Of a stretch of DNA of 43,931 bases, positions 32,610-41,636 are shown piece after piece. The notes beneath the pieces are model-generated. The model saw only the letters and a program-made list of their open reading frames with translations. It did not search any database and was not told where the DNA came from. Every line of letters begins with the position of its first letter. Positions within the stretch are counted from its first letter, which is position 1. The translations under genes and the position numbers were made by a program. Source of the stretch: Clostridia bacterium (GTDB lineage Bacteria; Bacillota; Clostridia; Oscillospirales; CAG-382); NCBI GenBank assembly GCA_017436675.1, contig JAFSCS010000036.1, positions 1 through 43,931 of the forward strand. The letters run 5' to 3'.

Positions 32610-34051
32610 TCAAACAAAAATCGGTTTCTCGTGGCTTCCTATGGAAGCTATTCGAGCGTTTCGGCGTATCGGGTGTGCAATTCGTCTTGCAAATAATACT
32701 CGCGAGAATACTTGAGCCCGAGCATTACGGCGCGCTGTCGATAATGATAATATTTACCTCGCTTGCCAACGTTTTCGTGCAAAATGGGTTCAATACCGCA
32801 TTGGTCCAAAACAAAGACGTCGACGAAGACGACTACTCTTCGGTATTTTGGGTGTCACTCGCGATCGCGTCTGCACTCTACGTTTTGATCTTCTTTGCCT
32901 CGCCACTTATCGGCGCGTTCTATAAATTGCCCGAGATCGTCACACCAATGCGAGTGCTCGCCTTGATGGTGATTCCCGGAGCATTGAATTCCGTGCAAAT
33001 TGCAAAGATCAGTCGCGAAATGGACTTCAAAAAGATATTCTATAGCAACGTCGGTGCCGTGATAACCTCCGGTGCCGTCGGCATCGCTCTCGCATACCTC
33101 GGTGGCGGATTGTGGGCATTGGTCGCTCAAAGCCTTTTGAACGTCGTTGTCGCGTGCATCGTAATGAGAGCCACCGTAAAATTGAAGCTGAGATTTCATT
33201 GCGATCTTTCACGAATAAAAATTCTTTTCGGGTTCGGCTGGAAGCTTCTCGTGTCTTCGTTGATCGATACCCTATACCAAGACCTACGCAGCCTCGTTAT
33301 CGGCAAAAAGTACGATAGCGGAACACTCGGCTACTATAACCGCGGAAAGCAGTTCCCGCAATTCATAATCAATGCGGTAAACGGTGCTGTCCAAAGCGTC
33401 TTGCTACCCGCAATGTCAGCCAACCAGGACGATAAAGCTCAAGTAAAGGAAATGATGCGAAGATCGATAATGCTCAGCGCATTTATCATCTTTCCGATGA
33501 TGGCGGGATTGGCAGGTGTCGCAAAACCGCTCGTCTCCCTTTTGCTGACAGATAAATGGTTACCCTGTGTGCCGTATATGCAAATATATTGCTTCACGTT
33601 AGCATTCTGGCCCGTCCATACCTCGAACCTCCAAGCAATAAACGCAGTAGGTAGAAGCGACGTATTCTTGAAGCTTGAAATAATAAAGAAATCATACGGT
33701 ATCGTTGCATTGATAATAGCCGTGTTCTGCTTCGATTCTCCGATCGCGATCGCAATGACGGGCGTGTTCACGACCTTTATCAGCTGCTTCGTAAATGCAT
33801 ACCCAAATAAAAAATTGATCAATTATTCGTACTTCGAGCAAATGAAGGACGTTCTTCCTTCGCTTGCGATATCGATAATAATGCTTGTGACCGTGCTTTT
33901 GGTCGGAACGCTCCCACTTTCAAACCTCGCAATATTGCTGTTGCAGGTGCTTGTCGGAATAATAGTATATTTCTTGTTGTCAGCAGTACTCCGTGTGAGA
34001 TCGTTCGTCATAATGACAAGCCTTTTAAAGCAGTTTGTCAAGAAAAAATAA
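32606..34051 (+). CDS. Wzx-type repeat-unit flippase (MOP superfamily)
   Basis: The 481-aa membrane protein has about fourteen helices and the MOP/polysaccharide-exporter layout, opening with SRGFLWKLFERFGVSGVQFV and ILARILEPEHYGALSIM, typical of the WzxC/TuaB-like branch. It would flip undecaprenyl-linked repeat units to the outer face for the polymerase. The ATG at 32606 overlaps the stop of the glycosyltransferase gene; starts further upstream lie inside that gene. From here on composition is host-like and GC-richer. Confidence 0.88.
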   Translation: MIKQKSVSRGFLWKLFERFGVSGVQFVLQIILARILEPEHYGALSIMIIFTSLANVFVQNGFNTALVQNKDVDEDDYSSVFWVSLAIASALYVLIFFASPLIGAFYKLPEIVTPMRVLALMVIPGALNSVQIAKISREMDFKKIFYSNVGAVITSGAVGIALAYLGGGLWALVAQSLLNVVVACIVMRATVKLKLRFHCDLSRIKILFGFGWKLLVSSLIDTLYQDLRSLVIGKKYDSGTLGYYNRGKQFPQFIINAVNGAVQSVLLPAMSANQDDKAQVKEMMRRSIMLSAFIIFPMMAGLAGVAKPLVSLLLTDKWLPCVPYMQIYCFTLAFWPVHTSNLQAINAVGRSDVFLKLEIIKKSYGIVALIIAVFCFDSPIAIAMTGVFTTFISCFVNAYPNKKLINYSYFEQMKDVLPSLAISIIMLVTVLLVGTLPLSNLAILLLQVLVGIIVYFLLSAVLRVRSFVIMTSLLKQFVKKK

Positions 34052-34069
34052 ATCATCAGAGGATATTAA

Positions 34070-35272
34070 ATGAAAAAAGTTCTTCTACTCGGCGGTTCAA
34101 TGTATATTTTACCGGTGATCGAAGCAATACATGACCTTGGTTATTATGCGATCACCTGCGACTATCTGCCGGATAATATAGCCCATAAATATTCGGACGA
34201 ATATCATAACGTCAGTATAATAGATAAAGAAGCAGTGCTGGAGCTCGCAAGATCACTCAAAGTCGACGGCATAATGTCCTTCGCTTGCGATCCGGGTGTC
34301 GAGACTGCGGCATACGTCAGCGAAAAGCTGGGGTTGCCGACTCACCCATACAAATCAGTTGAAATACTCCAAAATAAAGCAAAATTCAGACAATTTTTGG
34401 CTGACAACGGCTTCAACGTACCTCTTGCAAAAGGCTATTCCGATTGGAAAACGGCACTCGAAGACGCAGGAATGTTTCGTTGGCCCGTAATCGTGAAGCC
34501 GACCGATTCCGCAGGCAGTAAAGGCGTTACAAAGGTCGATACACCAAACGGTCTCAAGGAAGCCGCAGAGTATGCAATAACCTTCTCAAAAACGAAAAGC
34601 TTCATCGTTGAGGAGTTTATCGAGAAGATAGGACACTCCTCCGATACAGATAGCTTTTCGATCGACGGCGAGCTCGTTTTCTGCTCGTTCAGCAGTCAGC
34701 GCTTCGACGGCAATGCCGCAAATCCCTATACCCCCTCCGCGTACAGTTGGCCCTCAACAATGCCGACCGAAATCCAAAAGGAGCTGCGAAGCGAATTGCA
34801 ACGCCTGTTCCGCCTTCTCGATCTGAAGACCTCCGTGTTCAATATTGAGACAAGACAAGGCACAGACGGAAAACCCTATATAATGGAGGTTTCTCCGCGT
34901 GGCGGCGGAAATCGTCTGTCCGAGGTTTTGAGAATGGCAAGCGGAGTTGACTTGATAACGAACGCAGTACGTGCTGCCGTGGGCGACGAGATCGTCGGCA
35001 TCAACGGTGATCCCGTGTATAACGGCGCTTGGGCAGAGGTCATCCTCCATAGTGATGAGGACGGCATCTTCGATTCGCTTGAGTTCATCCCCGACTTCGA
35101 AGAAAGCAAGGTCGCTGAAAAACAGCTTTGGGTGAAGAAAGGCGATGCTGTTCATAAATTCACCGGTGCGAACTTTGCAATCGGCACTCTCGTCTTGAGA
35201 TTTGACGATCAAGAGGAACTTGAAAAATATATGGCTGACGTAAGCAGCTTTGTTAAGGTGATCGTAAAATGA
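34070..35272 (+). CDS. ATP-grasp carboxylate-amine/thiol ligase-like protein (first)
   Basis: The 400-aa protein has the three-part ATP-grasp layout. Part one is an N-terminal Rossmann-like domain (KKVLLLGGSMYILPVIEAI). Part two is an ATP-binding domain from about 105, with VIVKPTDSAGSKGVTKV as glycine-rich loop and IVEEFIE. Part three is the metal-binding end YIMEVSPRGGGNR near 275, with its Glu and Asn/Arg residues. The family joins a carboxylate to an amine through an acyl phosphate. The nearest relatives I can name are PurK/CarB-like ligases. It sits in a polysaccharide cluster, overlaps the next gene (ATGA) and is followed by a second ATP-grasp gene, which suggests that it forms an amide on a sugar or on its substituent. 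Confidence 0.8.
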   Translation: MKKVLLLGGSMYILPVIEAIHDLGYYAITCDYLPDNIAHKYSDEYHNVSIIDKEAVLELARSLKVDGIMSFACDPGVETAAYVSEKLGLPTHPYKSVEILQNKAKFRQFLADNGFNVPLAKGYSDWKTALEDAGMFRWPVIVKPTDSAGSKGVTKVDTPNGLKEAAEYAITFSKTKSFIVEEFIEKIGHSSDTDSFSIDGELVFCSFSSQRFDGNAANPYTPSAYSWPSTMPTEIQKELRSELQRLFRLLDLKTSVFNIETRQGTDGKPYIMEVSPRGGGNRLSEVLRMASGVDLITNAVRAAVGDEIVGINGDPVYNGAWAEVILHSDEDGIFDSLEFIPDFEESKVAEKQLWVKKGDAVHKFTGANFAIGTLVLRFDDQEELEKYMADVSSFVKVIVK

Positions 35273-36222
35273 AAGAAATAGGCGGATATTTGGAGTTGGA
35301 CGACCTCGTTTCACACGAGTATCATCCATCCGCAATAGCATTAAATACCGCGAGAAACGCTCTCGTCTATTTGGCGAAGGCGAAACACATCTCAAAATTG
35401 TATATCCCCTACTTTTTGTGCGACTCTGTCGTCGGAGTGTGCAGACGAGAGGGCATAGCATATGAGCTATATCATATCGACGAGTCCTTTTGCCCTTCCT
35501 TTGACGGTCAGCTCGGCGAGAATGAATATCTCTACGTCGTCAATTTCTACGGACAATTGACGAAGGAAAAGATCCTCGAGCTGAGATTGAAGTATGAACG
35601 TATCATCGTTGATAACGTCCATGCATTTTTCGAGCATCAGGTCGAAGGTGTCGATACTCTATATTCGTGCCGCAAATTTTTCGGAGTTCCCGACGGTGCA
35701 TATTTGTATTGCGATATAAGAGATATCCGACTCGAAACCGATGTGTCAATGAACAGAATGAAGCATATCCTCGGAAGATACGAGGGCGCATCTGCATCCG
35801 AGTATTATAATGATTTTCGTTCGAACGATATGCTTTTCGACGAGCTTACGCTAAAGAGTATGTCTAAATTGACAAAAAATATCTTAGGTGCCATAGATTA
35901 CGAAAAGATCAAGCAGATAAGAAACGATAATTGGAGATCTATCCACGAACGAGTAGGTATAAATAATAAATTAAATGTAAAAGCTCCAAACGGACCGTAT
36001 ATGTATCCGTTTTGGTGCGAAAACGGTGCGGCTGTAAGAAAACTTTTAGCCGAGAAAAAAATCTATATCCCAACTCTTTGGCCGAACGTACTTGAGCTTG
36101 ATGGATGTGCGCTTGAAAAAGAATATGCAAAAAACATACTTCCTTTGCCGATCGACCAAAGATACGGTGAGGAAGATATCGAGCGAGTGGCGAATGAGTT
36201 GAAAAACGCTCTCAAAGTATAA
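35269..36222 (+). CDS. PLP-dependent DegT-like protein of uncertain function
   Basis: The 317-aa protein begins MKEIGGYLELDD and has the skeleton of a fold-type I aminotransferase. ALNTARNALVYLA resembles the cofactor-phosphate loop, IIVDNVHAFFEH gives the Asp115 and His118 that hold the pyridine ring, and SCRKFFGVPDGAYLY has Lys136 where the Schiff-base lysine is expected. It is about 60-100 residues shorter than usual DegT enzymes, mostly in the C-terminal part. I know proteins of this look only as hypothetical members of capsule and O-antigen clusters. It is translationally coupled to the first ATP-grasp gene and is followed 20 bp on by the second. It probably makes an amine or amino acid for the ligases. 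Confidence 0.65.
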   Translation: MKEIGGYLELDDLVSHEYHPSAIALNTARNALVYLAKAKHISKLYIPYFLCDSVVGVCRREGIAYELYHIDESFCPSFDGQLGENEYLYVVNFYGQLTKEKILELRLKYERIIVDNVHAFFEHQVEGVDTLYSCRKFFGVPDGAYLYCDIRDIRLETDVSMNRMKHILGRYEGASASEYYNDFRSNDMLFDELTLKSMSKLTKNILGAIDYEKIKQIRNDNWRSIHERVGINNKLNVKAPNGPYMYPFWCENGAAVRKLLAEKKIYIPTLWPNVLELDGCALEKEYAKNILPLPIDQRYGEEDIERVANELKNALKV

Positions 36223-36242
36223 TTAGAATCGGAGGAAATAAA

Positions 36243-37559
36243 ATGTACGAGCATTTAAAGGGAAAGACGTTAATGGTAATGGATAGAACGTCTTTGGCAG
36301 CGTGTGCAGTTATACGTGCAAAGGAAATGGGTATAAGGACAGTTGTCGCAAATTTCTATAAAACAGAAGACTCGCCATCGAAGCAGGTAGCTGACGTTGC
36401 GATAGATATCGATATTTCCGATACTGATGCAATGCTAAAGCTGATCGAGGAATATCATATAGACGGAATATTCGTAGGTTGGACCGACTCCCACCTTCCG
36501 TTTTATGCGAATATATGTGAAAAAGCAGGATTGCCGTGTTGCGGAACGACAGAGCAATTCGATATATTGTCCAACGATAAGCGCAGATTCAAGGAGGAAT
36601 GTCTGAAATACGGCGTTCCCACCCCCGAAATATATAAAATAGATATCGATTTCAAGCGCGAGGACCTCGATAAGATCGTTTATCCCGTAATGGTGAAGCC
36701 GGCGGACGGAAGCGGTGGACGCGGAATAAAAAAATGCAATAACGAGGAAGAGCTCATCGAGCATTATAAAGAGCTCTACGACTCTTCTGCAAGTAAAAAA
36801 ATAGTGTGTGAGCGATATATCCAAAGTGAGAACGAGATTTTTATCCACTATACCGTTCAAGACGGGTTCCCGAGCCTTTCCTCATCATTCTTGAAATATA
36901 AGGTAGACGTCGAAAAATCAAAAGCAGCCTCCTGCCTGTTTCATATGTTTTCCCCGAGATTTCTTGAGGAATATAAACGAGACACCGAGCCTGCAGTCAT
37001 AAAAATGATCCAAGGTCTTGGCGTAAGATACGGAAACGTAATGTTCCAAGGCTTTGAGGAGAACGGAAAGCTTTATTTCCACGAATCCGGCTTGAGAATG
37101 GGTGGAGAGCAATTCTACGTTTTTGCCGAACGATTGAATGGTATCAGCTCGCTTGAGTTGATGATCGAATTTGCGTTGACAGGAAAAATGACTCTGTACG
37201 ACGTAAAGACACAAGATAATTATAAGTTCAGCAAATATTGTTGTAACTACTATATCCCGCTAAAGCCGGGCCGCATCACTCGAATAGAAGGTGTTGACGA
37301 GATAAATGCGATGCCCCAATTGCTCCAAAACCGTCAGTTTAAATTCATTGGCGACGAGATCTCCTCGACAAGCTCGCTTGACAGAGTCATCTTCAGATTG
37401 CACGTTATGGATGATACAAAGGAAGCGTTTGCGAAAACCTTATGTAAGATCAGCGATACCGTGAAGATCTACGACCAAGACGGCAACGATATGCAATTGC
37501 AAAAGCTGGAATATGATACAGTATTGAATATGATCGAGGATGCGTGGCTCGATTGCTGA
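36243..37559 (+). CDS. ATP-grasp ligase-like protein (second)
   Basis: The 438-aa protein again has a Rossmann-like N-terminal domain (KTLMVMDRTSLAACAVIRAK), an ATP-grasp domain from about 120 with VMVKPADGSGGRGIKKC as nucleotide loop and IVCERYIQ, and a region near 275 (KLYFHESGLRMGGEQ) where Glu and Gly residues replace the usual E-x-N end. It is longer than the first copy and has a C-terminal domain of about 100 residues with a beta-rich look (YYIPLKPGRITRIEGVDE), as in the BL00/carboxylase-like ATP-grasp group. The two ATP-grasp genes are not close copies, so they likely form different bonds. Confidence 0.78.
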   Translation: MYEHLKGKTLMVMDRTSLAACAVIRAKEMGIRTVVANFYKTEDSPSKQVADVAIDIDISDTDAMLKLIEEYHIDGIFVGWTDSHLPFYANICEKAGLPCCGTTEQFDILSNDKRRFKEECLKYGVPTPEIYKIDIDFKREDLDKIVYPVMVKPADGSGGRGIKKCNNEEELIEHYKELYDSSASKKIVCERYIQSENEIFIHYTVQDGFPSLSSSFLKYKVDVEKSKAASCLFHMFSPRFLEEYKRDTEPAVIKMIQGLGVRYGNVMFQGFEENGKLYFHESGLRMGGEQFYVFAERLNGISSLELMIEFALTGKMTLYDVKTQDNYKFSKYCCNYYIPLKPGRITRIEGVDEINAMPQLLQNRQFKFIGDEISSTSSLDRVIFRLHVMDDTKEAFAKTLCKISDTVKIYDQDGNDMQLQKLEYDTVLNMIEDAWLDC

Positions 37560-37593
37560 GTAACTCCTCGAATAAACAGTATTTGGAGCGTGA

Positions 37594-38685
37594 ATGATGC
37601 GTATAAATGTAACCCGTTCCTCAATGCCCTCCTACGAGGAGTATTGCGAGGAAATAAAAACAATTTGGGAGACAGTCCACTTGACGAATATGGGTCCCAT
37701 ACATAATAAATTGAAAGCTCAGCTTTGCGAACGACTCAAGGTCGATAATATCGAGCTGTTTGTCAACGGACATCTCGGACTCTATACGGCAATAAGAGCC
37801 TTGGGGTTAAAGGGCGAGATCATTACCACTCCGTTCACGTTTGCATCAACGACGAATGCCATCGTTCAAGCAGGATGCACCCCCGTTTTTTGTGATATCA
37901 AGGACGATTATACTATCGATGAAACGAAAATAGAGTCGTTGATCACCGAAAAAACTGTCGCTATCCTCGGTGTTCACGTATACGGTAATATATGTGCCGT
38001 AGATGAAATACAAAAATTGGCAGAAAAATATAACCTGAAGGTCATCTATGATGCCGCTCACGCTTTTGGCGTGGAATATAAAGGCAGAGGAATAGGCGAC
38101 TATGGCGATGTTTCAATGTTTTCCTTCCACGCAACGAAGGTGTATCACACGATAGAGGGCGGCTGCCTGACGTTCAAGGATAGTGCGTTGGCTGATGTAA
38201 TATCGAAGGAACGAAATTTCGGAGTCAATGGTGACGAGCTGACCTGCTTTGGAACGAATGCAAAAATGAATGAGTTCCAAGCAGCAATGGGAATATGTAA
38301 CCTCCGCCATATCGACGAAGAGATAGCTTCAAGAAAAACGGCGTTCGATAGATACAACGAAAGATTGAACGAAAAAAAGGGAATAAAGCTTCTTTCCTTT
38401 GATGGAGAAATAAAGCAAAACTATGCCTATTATCCTATCCTTGTAATTCCAACCGAATATGGTATGACTCGTGACGACCTCGCCGATAAATTGGCAAAAG
38501 AAGAGATCTACGCGAGAAAATATTTCTATCCTTTGGTGTCCGAGAATAAGGAGTTTGGCTGCGATATGACATCCTCAACGCCGAATGCATTGGATATCTC
38601 GAGAAATATCCTTTGTTTGCCGATGTACGCACATTTGGAAGTAACAGACGTTGATAAAATTTGTGACCTGATCTTGAATAAATAG
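37594..38685 (+). CDS. VioA-like dTDP-4-keto-6-deoxyglucose aminotransferase
   Basis: The 363-aa DegT-family enzyme has [39 protein letters not shown] for the cofactor and the Schiff-base Lys at about 182 in [15 protein letters not shown]. The overall sequence is like VioA/FdtB-type 4-amino-4,6-dideoxyhexose synthases, which use PLP and glutamate. The neighbours rmlA and rmlB make exactly the expected substrate, and rmlC and rmlD are absent. Two adjacent ATGs (37594 and 37597) fit GGAG at 37585-37588. Confidence 0.82.
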   Translation: MMRINVTRSSMPSYEEYCEEIKTIWETVHLTNMGPIHNKLKAQLCERLKVDNIELFVNGHLGLYTAIRALGLKGEIITTPFTFASTTNAIVQAGCTPVFCDIKDDYTIDETKIESLITEKTVAILGVHVYGNICAVDEIQKLAEKYNLKVIYDAAHAFGVEYKGRGIGDYGDVSMFSFHATKVYHTIEGGCLTFKDSALADVISKERNFGVNGDELTCFGTNAKMNEFQAAMGICNLRHIDEEIASRKTAFDRYNERLNEKKGIKLLSFDGEIKQNYAYYPILVIPTEYGMTRDDLADKLAKEEIYARKYFYPLVSENKEFGCDMTSSTPNALDISRNILCLPMYAHLEVTDVDKICDLILNK

Positions 38686-38695
38686 GAGACAAGCA

Positions 38696-39577
38696 ATGAA
38701 AGGTATAATTCTTGCAGGTGGAAAAGGCACTCGCCTTTACCCGATGACAAAAGCAGTTTCGAAACAGCTTCTGTCAATATACGATAAGCCCTTGATCTAC
38801 TACCCATTGTCCATCCTTCTTTTAACGGGGATAAAAGAAATATTGATAATATCGACTCCCGACGATATCGCCAACTACGAGAGATTGCTTGGAACGGGCG
38901 AGAATATCGGCGTGAAATTTTACTACAAAGTCCAAGAAACGCCGAGAGGACTTGCTGATGCGTTTATACTCGGTGAGGATTTTATCGGTGACGATAACGT
39001 GTGCTTGATCCTCGGTGATAACGTTTTCTACGGAAAAGACCTGAGCCGTGTCTTGTGGAACGCAAGAGACCGCAAGGTCGGAGCAACGATCTTCGGCTAT
39101 CCCGTGAAGGATGCAAGAGAGTTTGGAGTCGTTGAGTTCGACAGATCGCATAAGGTCGTATCCATCGAAGAAAAACCCAAACAACCAAAATCAAACTATG
39201 CTGTTCCGGGACTCTATTTCTATGACAATCGCGTCGTTGAAATAGCGAAAAACGTAAAACCGTCACCAAGAGGTGAGATCGAAATAACAGCCGTAAATAA
39301 CGCCTATCTTGAAATGGGCGAATTGAACGTCGAATTGCTTGGGCGGGGTATGGCTTGGCTTGATACGGGAAATCCCGAAGGTATGCTGAAGGCAGCAGAA
39401 TTTGTTCAAGTCGTTCAGGACAGACAAGGCTTTTATATTTCGTGTATCGAAGAGATCGCCTATCGTCGCGGCTTTATCGATGCAAAGCAATTGATGAAAT
39501 TAGGCGAAGACCTGAAAATGACCGAATATGGTCAATATCTCATCGGAATAGCAAAGGAGGCTTTGAAGCATGAGTAA
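38696..39577 (+). CDS. rmlA: Glucose-1-phosphate thymidylyltransferase
   Basis: The 293-aa enzyme makes dTDP-glucose from dTTP and glucose-1-phosphate. The nucleotide motif [19 protein letters not shown] is at 8-26, followed by the sugar-binding [19 protein letters not shown] with the metal-binding Asp and FGVVEFD. Length matches the RmlA family. The stop overlaps the rmlB start by 8 bp. TAGGAG precedes the ATG. Confidence 0.95.
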   Translation: MKGIILAGGKGTRLYPMTKAVSKQLLSIYDKPLIYYPLSILLLTGIKEILIISTPDDIANYERLLGTGENIGVKFYYKVQETPRGLADAFILGEDFIGDDNVCLILGDNVFYGKDLSRVLWNARDRKVGATIFGYPVKDAREFGVVEFDRSHKVVSIEEKPKQPKSNYAVPGLYFYDNRVVEIAKNVKPSPRGEIEITAVNNAYLEMGELNVELLGRGMAWLDTGNPEGMLKAAEFVQVVQDRQGFYISCIEEIAYRRGFIDAKQLMKLGEDLKMTEYGQYLIGIAKEALKHE

Positions 39578-40595
39578 AACGATTCTCGTAACAGGAGGCG
39601 CAGGCTTCATCGGCTCAAATTTCGTATATCTTTTGCTCGATGAACGTCCCGAGTGGCGTGTGGTATGTGTGGATGCATTAACTTATGCCGCAAATATACA
39701 TACACTTAATGAAGCAATGGAAAATCCAAATTTCGTCTTTTATAAAGAAGATATACGTAACCGTGAGGGAATATTTGAAATATTTGAAAAAGAGCATCCC
39801 GACGTTGTGGTCAATTTTGCCGCAGAATCGCACGTTGACCGTTCGATCGAAAATCCGGGGATCTTTCTCGAAACCAATATAATCGGAACACAGGTTATGA
39901 TGGACGCTTGCCGCAAATACGGAGTCGAGCGTTTCCACCAAGTCGGAACCGACGAGGTGTATGGCGACCTTCCGCTTGATCGCCCCGATCTCTTTTTCCA
40001 CGAGGATACTCCGATCCATACGAGTAGTCCCTATTCGACCTCAAAAGCAAGTGCCGATCTTTTGGTAATGGCATATCACCGTACGTATGGACTCCCAGTG
40101 ACGATCTCGCGTTGCTCAAATAACTATGGTCCCTATCAGTTCCCCGAAAAATTGATTCCGCTTATGATAAATAATGCGACACAGAATAAACCTCTTCCCG
40201 TATACGGCGAAGGCTTGAACGTGCGCGATTGGCTCTATGTAAAGGACCATTGCTACGGTATATTGGCAGTTTTGGAAAAGGGAAGAGTCGGCGAGATCTA
40301 TAACCTCGGCGGACATAACGAAAAAGCAAATATCGAGATCGTAAAGATCATCTTGAAGGAGCTTGGAAAACCCGAAAGCTTGATAACCTTCGTTGAAGAC
40401 AGAAAGGGCCACGACCAAAGATATGCAATAGATCCGTCAAAAGCAAATAAAGAGCTTGGCTGGGGACCGACAACAATGTTCGCCGAAGGCATAAAGCTTA
40501 CAATTCAGTGGTATAAAGACCATATGGATTGGATGAACGAGTGCACGAGCGGAGAATATGTAAAGTATTATGAGGAGATGTACGGAAAGCGTTGA
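39570..40595 (+). CDS. rmlB: dTDP-glucose 4,6-dehydratase
   Basis: The 341-aa short-chain dehydrogenase converts dTDP-glucose to dTDP-4-keto-6-deoxyglucose. The NAD motif [10 protein letters not shown] is at 8-17. The catalytic Thr-Asp-Glu is in GTDEVYGDL, the Tyr-x-x-x-Lys pair in [11 protein letters not shown] and the substrate loop in [15 protein letters not shown]. It overlaps rmlA by 8 bp. No rmlC or rmlD follows; the next gene is a LysR regulator 27 bp downstream, which probably belongs to another unit. Confidence 0.95.
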   Translation: MSKTILVTGGAGFIGSNFVYLLLDERPEWRVVCVDALTYAANIHTLNEAMENPNFVFYKEDIRNREGIFEIFEKEHPDVVVNFAAESHVDRSIENPGIFLETNIIGTQVMMDACRKYGVERFHQVGTDEVYGDLPLDRPDLFFHEDTPIHTSSPYSTSKASADLLVMAYHRTYGLPVTISRCSNNYGPYQFPEKLIPLMINNATQNKPLPVYGEGLNVRDWLYVKDHCYGILAVLEKGRVGEIYNLGGHNEKANIEIVKIILKELGKPESLITFVEDRKGHDQRYAIDPSKANKELGWGPTTMFAEGIKLTIQWYKDHMDWMNECTSGEYVKYYEEMYGKR

Positions 40596-40622
40596 ACTCT
40601 TCCGTGCTTCATTGATCTAAAA

Positions 40623-41528
40623 ATGATCCTAAAACAGATCCAATATGTGATCACCCTTGCGGAAAGCGGTAGCTTCGCGAAGGCGGCAGACAGCTTGGGG
40701 ATCACCCAACCATCCTTGTCGCAATATGTAAAAAAGCTTGAGCAACAGCTCGGCGTCGAGCTGTTCGACCGCACAGGCGGTACAGTGCGCCTGACGGATG
40801 CAGGCCGAATATATATCGATGCAGGAAGAAAGATCCTCGAGATCGACCACCAAATGCACGGTGACTTCAACGACCTTTCTTCCCAAAAGCTCGGAACGAT
40901 CGTCGTTGGTACAACACCGTATCGTTCAGCATCAATGATGCCGTTGATCGCAAAAAAATTCAGCGAGCTCTATTCCGGAATGCACCTCGTGATCGAGGAG
41001 CTGCCGTCAAATGAGCTTGAGGACGCAACCGAACGTGGACAGTTTGACGTCTGCTTGACAATGTTGCCGATAAATACCCATATTTTCCAATATGAAAAGA
41101 TATCGGAAGAGGAGCTGCTCCTCGCTGTCCCGAAATCATTTGCCCAACCGACATCCGAACCCGTTCCAAACCGCAAATATCCATCGATAGATGCCGCGGA
41201 ATTAAACGGTATGCCGTTCGTGATGATCACAGAAAGCCAATATATGCAGCGCGCCCTTGATAACCTCGCGATCGACCATCAGCTGAAATTAAAAAGAGCA
41301 GCCGTCGTCAAAAGCCTTGAAGCACAAATAGCAATGGTTCGCTCTGGCGTTGGTATGGCTCTGATGCCGAGCGGAATAGAACGCTTCTGCTCGCCGAACG
41401 AGGTGTGCTTCTATTCCTTGAAGCAGGAGCTTCCAAAACGTGAGGTCGTCGTAATGTGGAAAAAAGACCGCCACCTCAATAACGCAACAATATCATTGCT
41501 CCAAACGATCAGATCGATCCAATGGTGA
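40623..41528 (+). CDS. LysR-family transcriptional regulator
   Basis: The 301-aa protein has the LysR helix-turn-helix in the first 60 residues (LAESGSFAKAADSLGITQPS, then LSQYVKKLEQQLG), followed by the periplasmic-binding-like effector domain. It lies 27 bp behind rmlB with no clear promoter or ribosome site, and it ends at a hairpin terminator in front of the permease. LysR proteins usually control a neighbouring gene, so the permease is the most likely target; the inducer is unknown. Confidence 0.88.
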   Translation: MILKQIQYVITLAESGSFAKAADSLGITQPSLSQYVKKLEQQLGVELFDRTGGTVRLTDAGRIYIDAGRKILEIDHQMHGDFNDLSSQKLGTIVVGTTPYRSASMMPLIAKKFSELYSGMHLVIEELPSNELEDATERGQFDVCLTMLPINTHIFQYEKISEEELLLAVPKSFAQPTSEPVPNRKYPSIDAAELNGMPFVMITESQYMQRALDNLAIDHQLKLKRAAVVKSLEAQIAMVRSGVGMALMPSGIERFCSPNEVCFYSLKQELPKREVVVMWKKDRHLNNATISLLQTIRSIQW

Positions 41529-41557
41529 AAAATAAAGTGCCACCACTTTATTTTTTT
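41529..41557 (+). terminator. Terminator after the LysR gene
   Basis: AAATAAAGTG and CACTTTATTT form a stem with a CCAC loop and a T-run. It overlaps the end of the LysR gene. Confidence 0.8.
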
Positions 41558-41636
41558 AGATAATACATAACCAAAAACCTATCGATTTCATAACTTTAAA
41601 ATAATAATTAAAAATAAAAATAAAGGAGGAAAAATA

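Noticed and set aside
38696..40595. Complete rhamnose pathway
   Set aside because: Only rmlA and rmlB are present; the next genes are a LysR regulator and a permease, so rhamnose synthesis is not encoded here.
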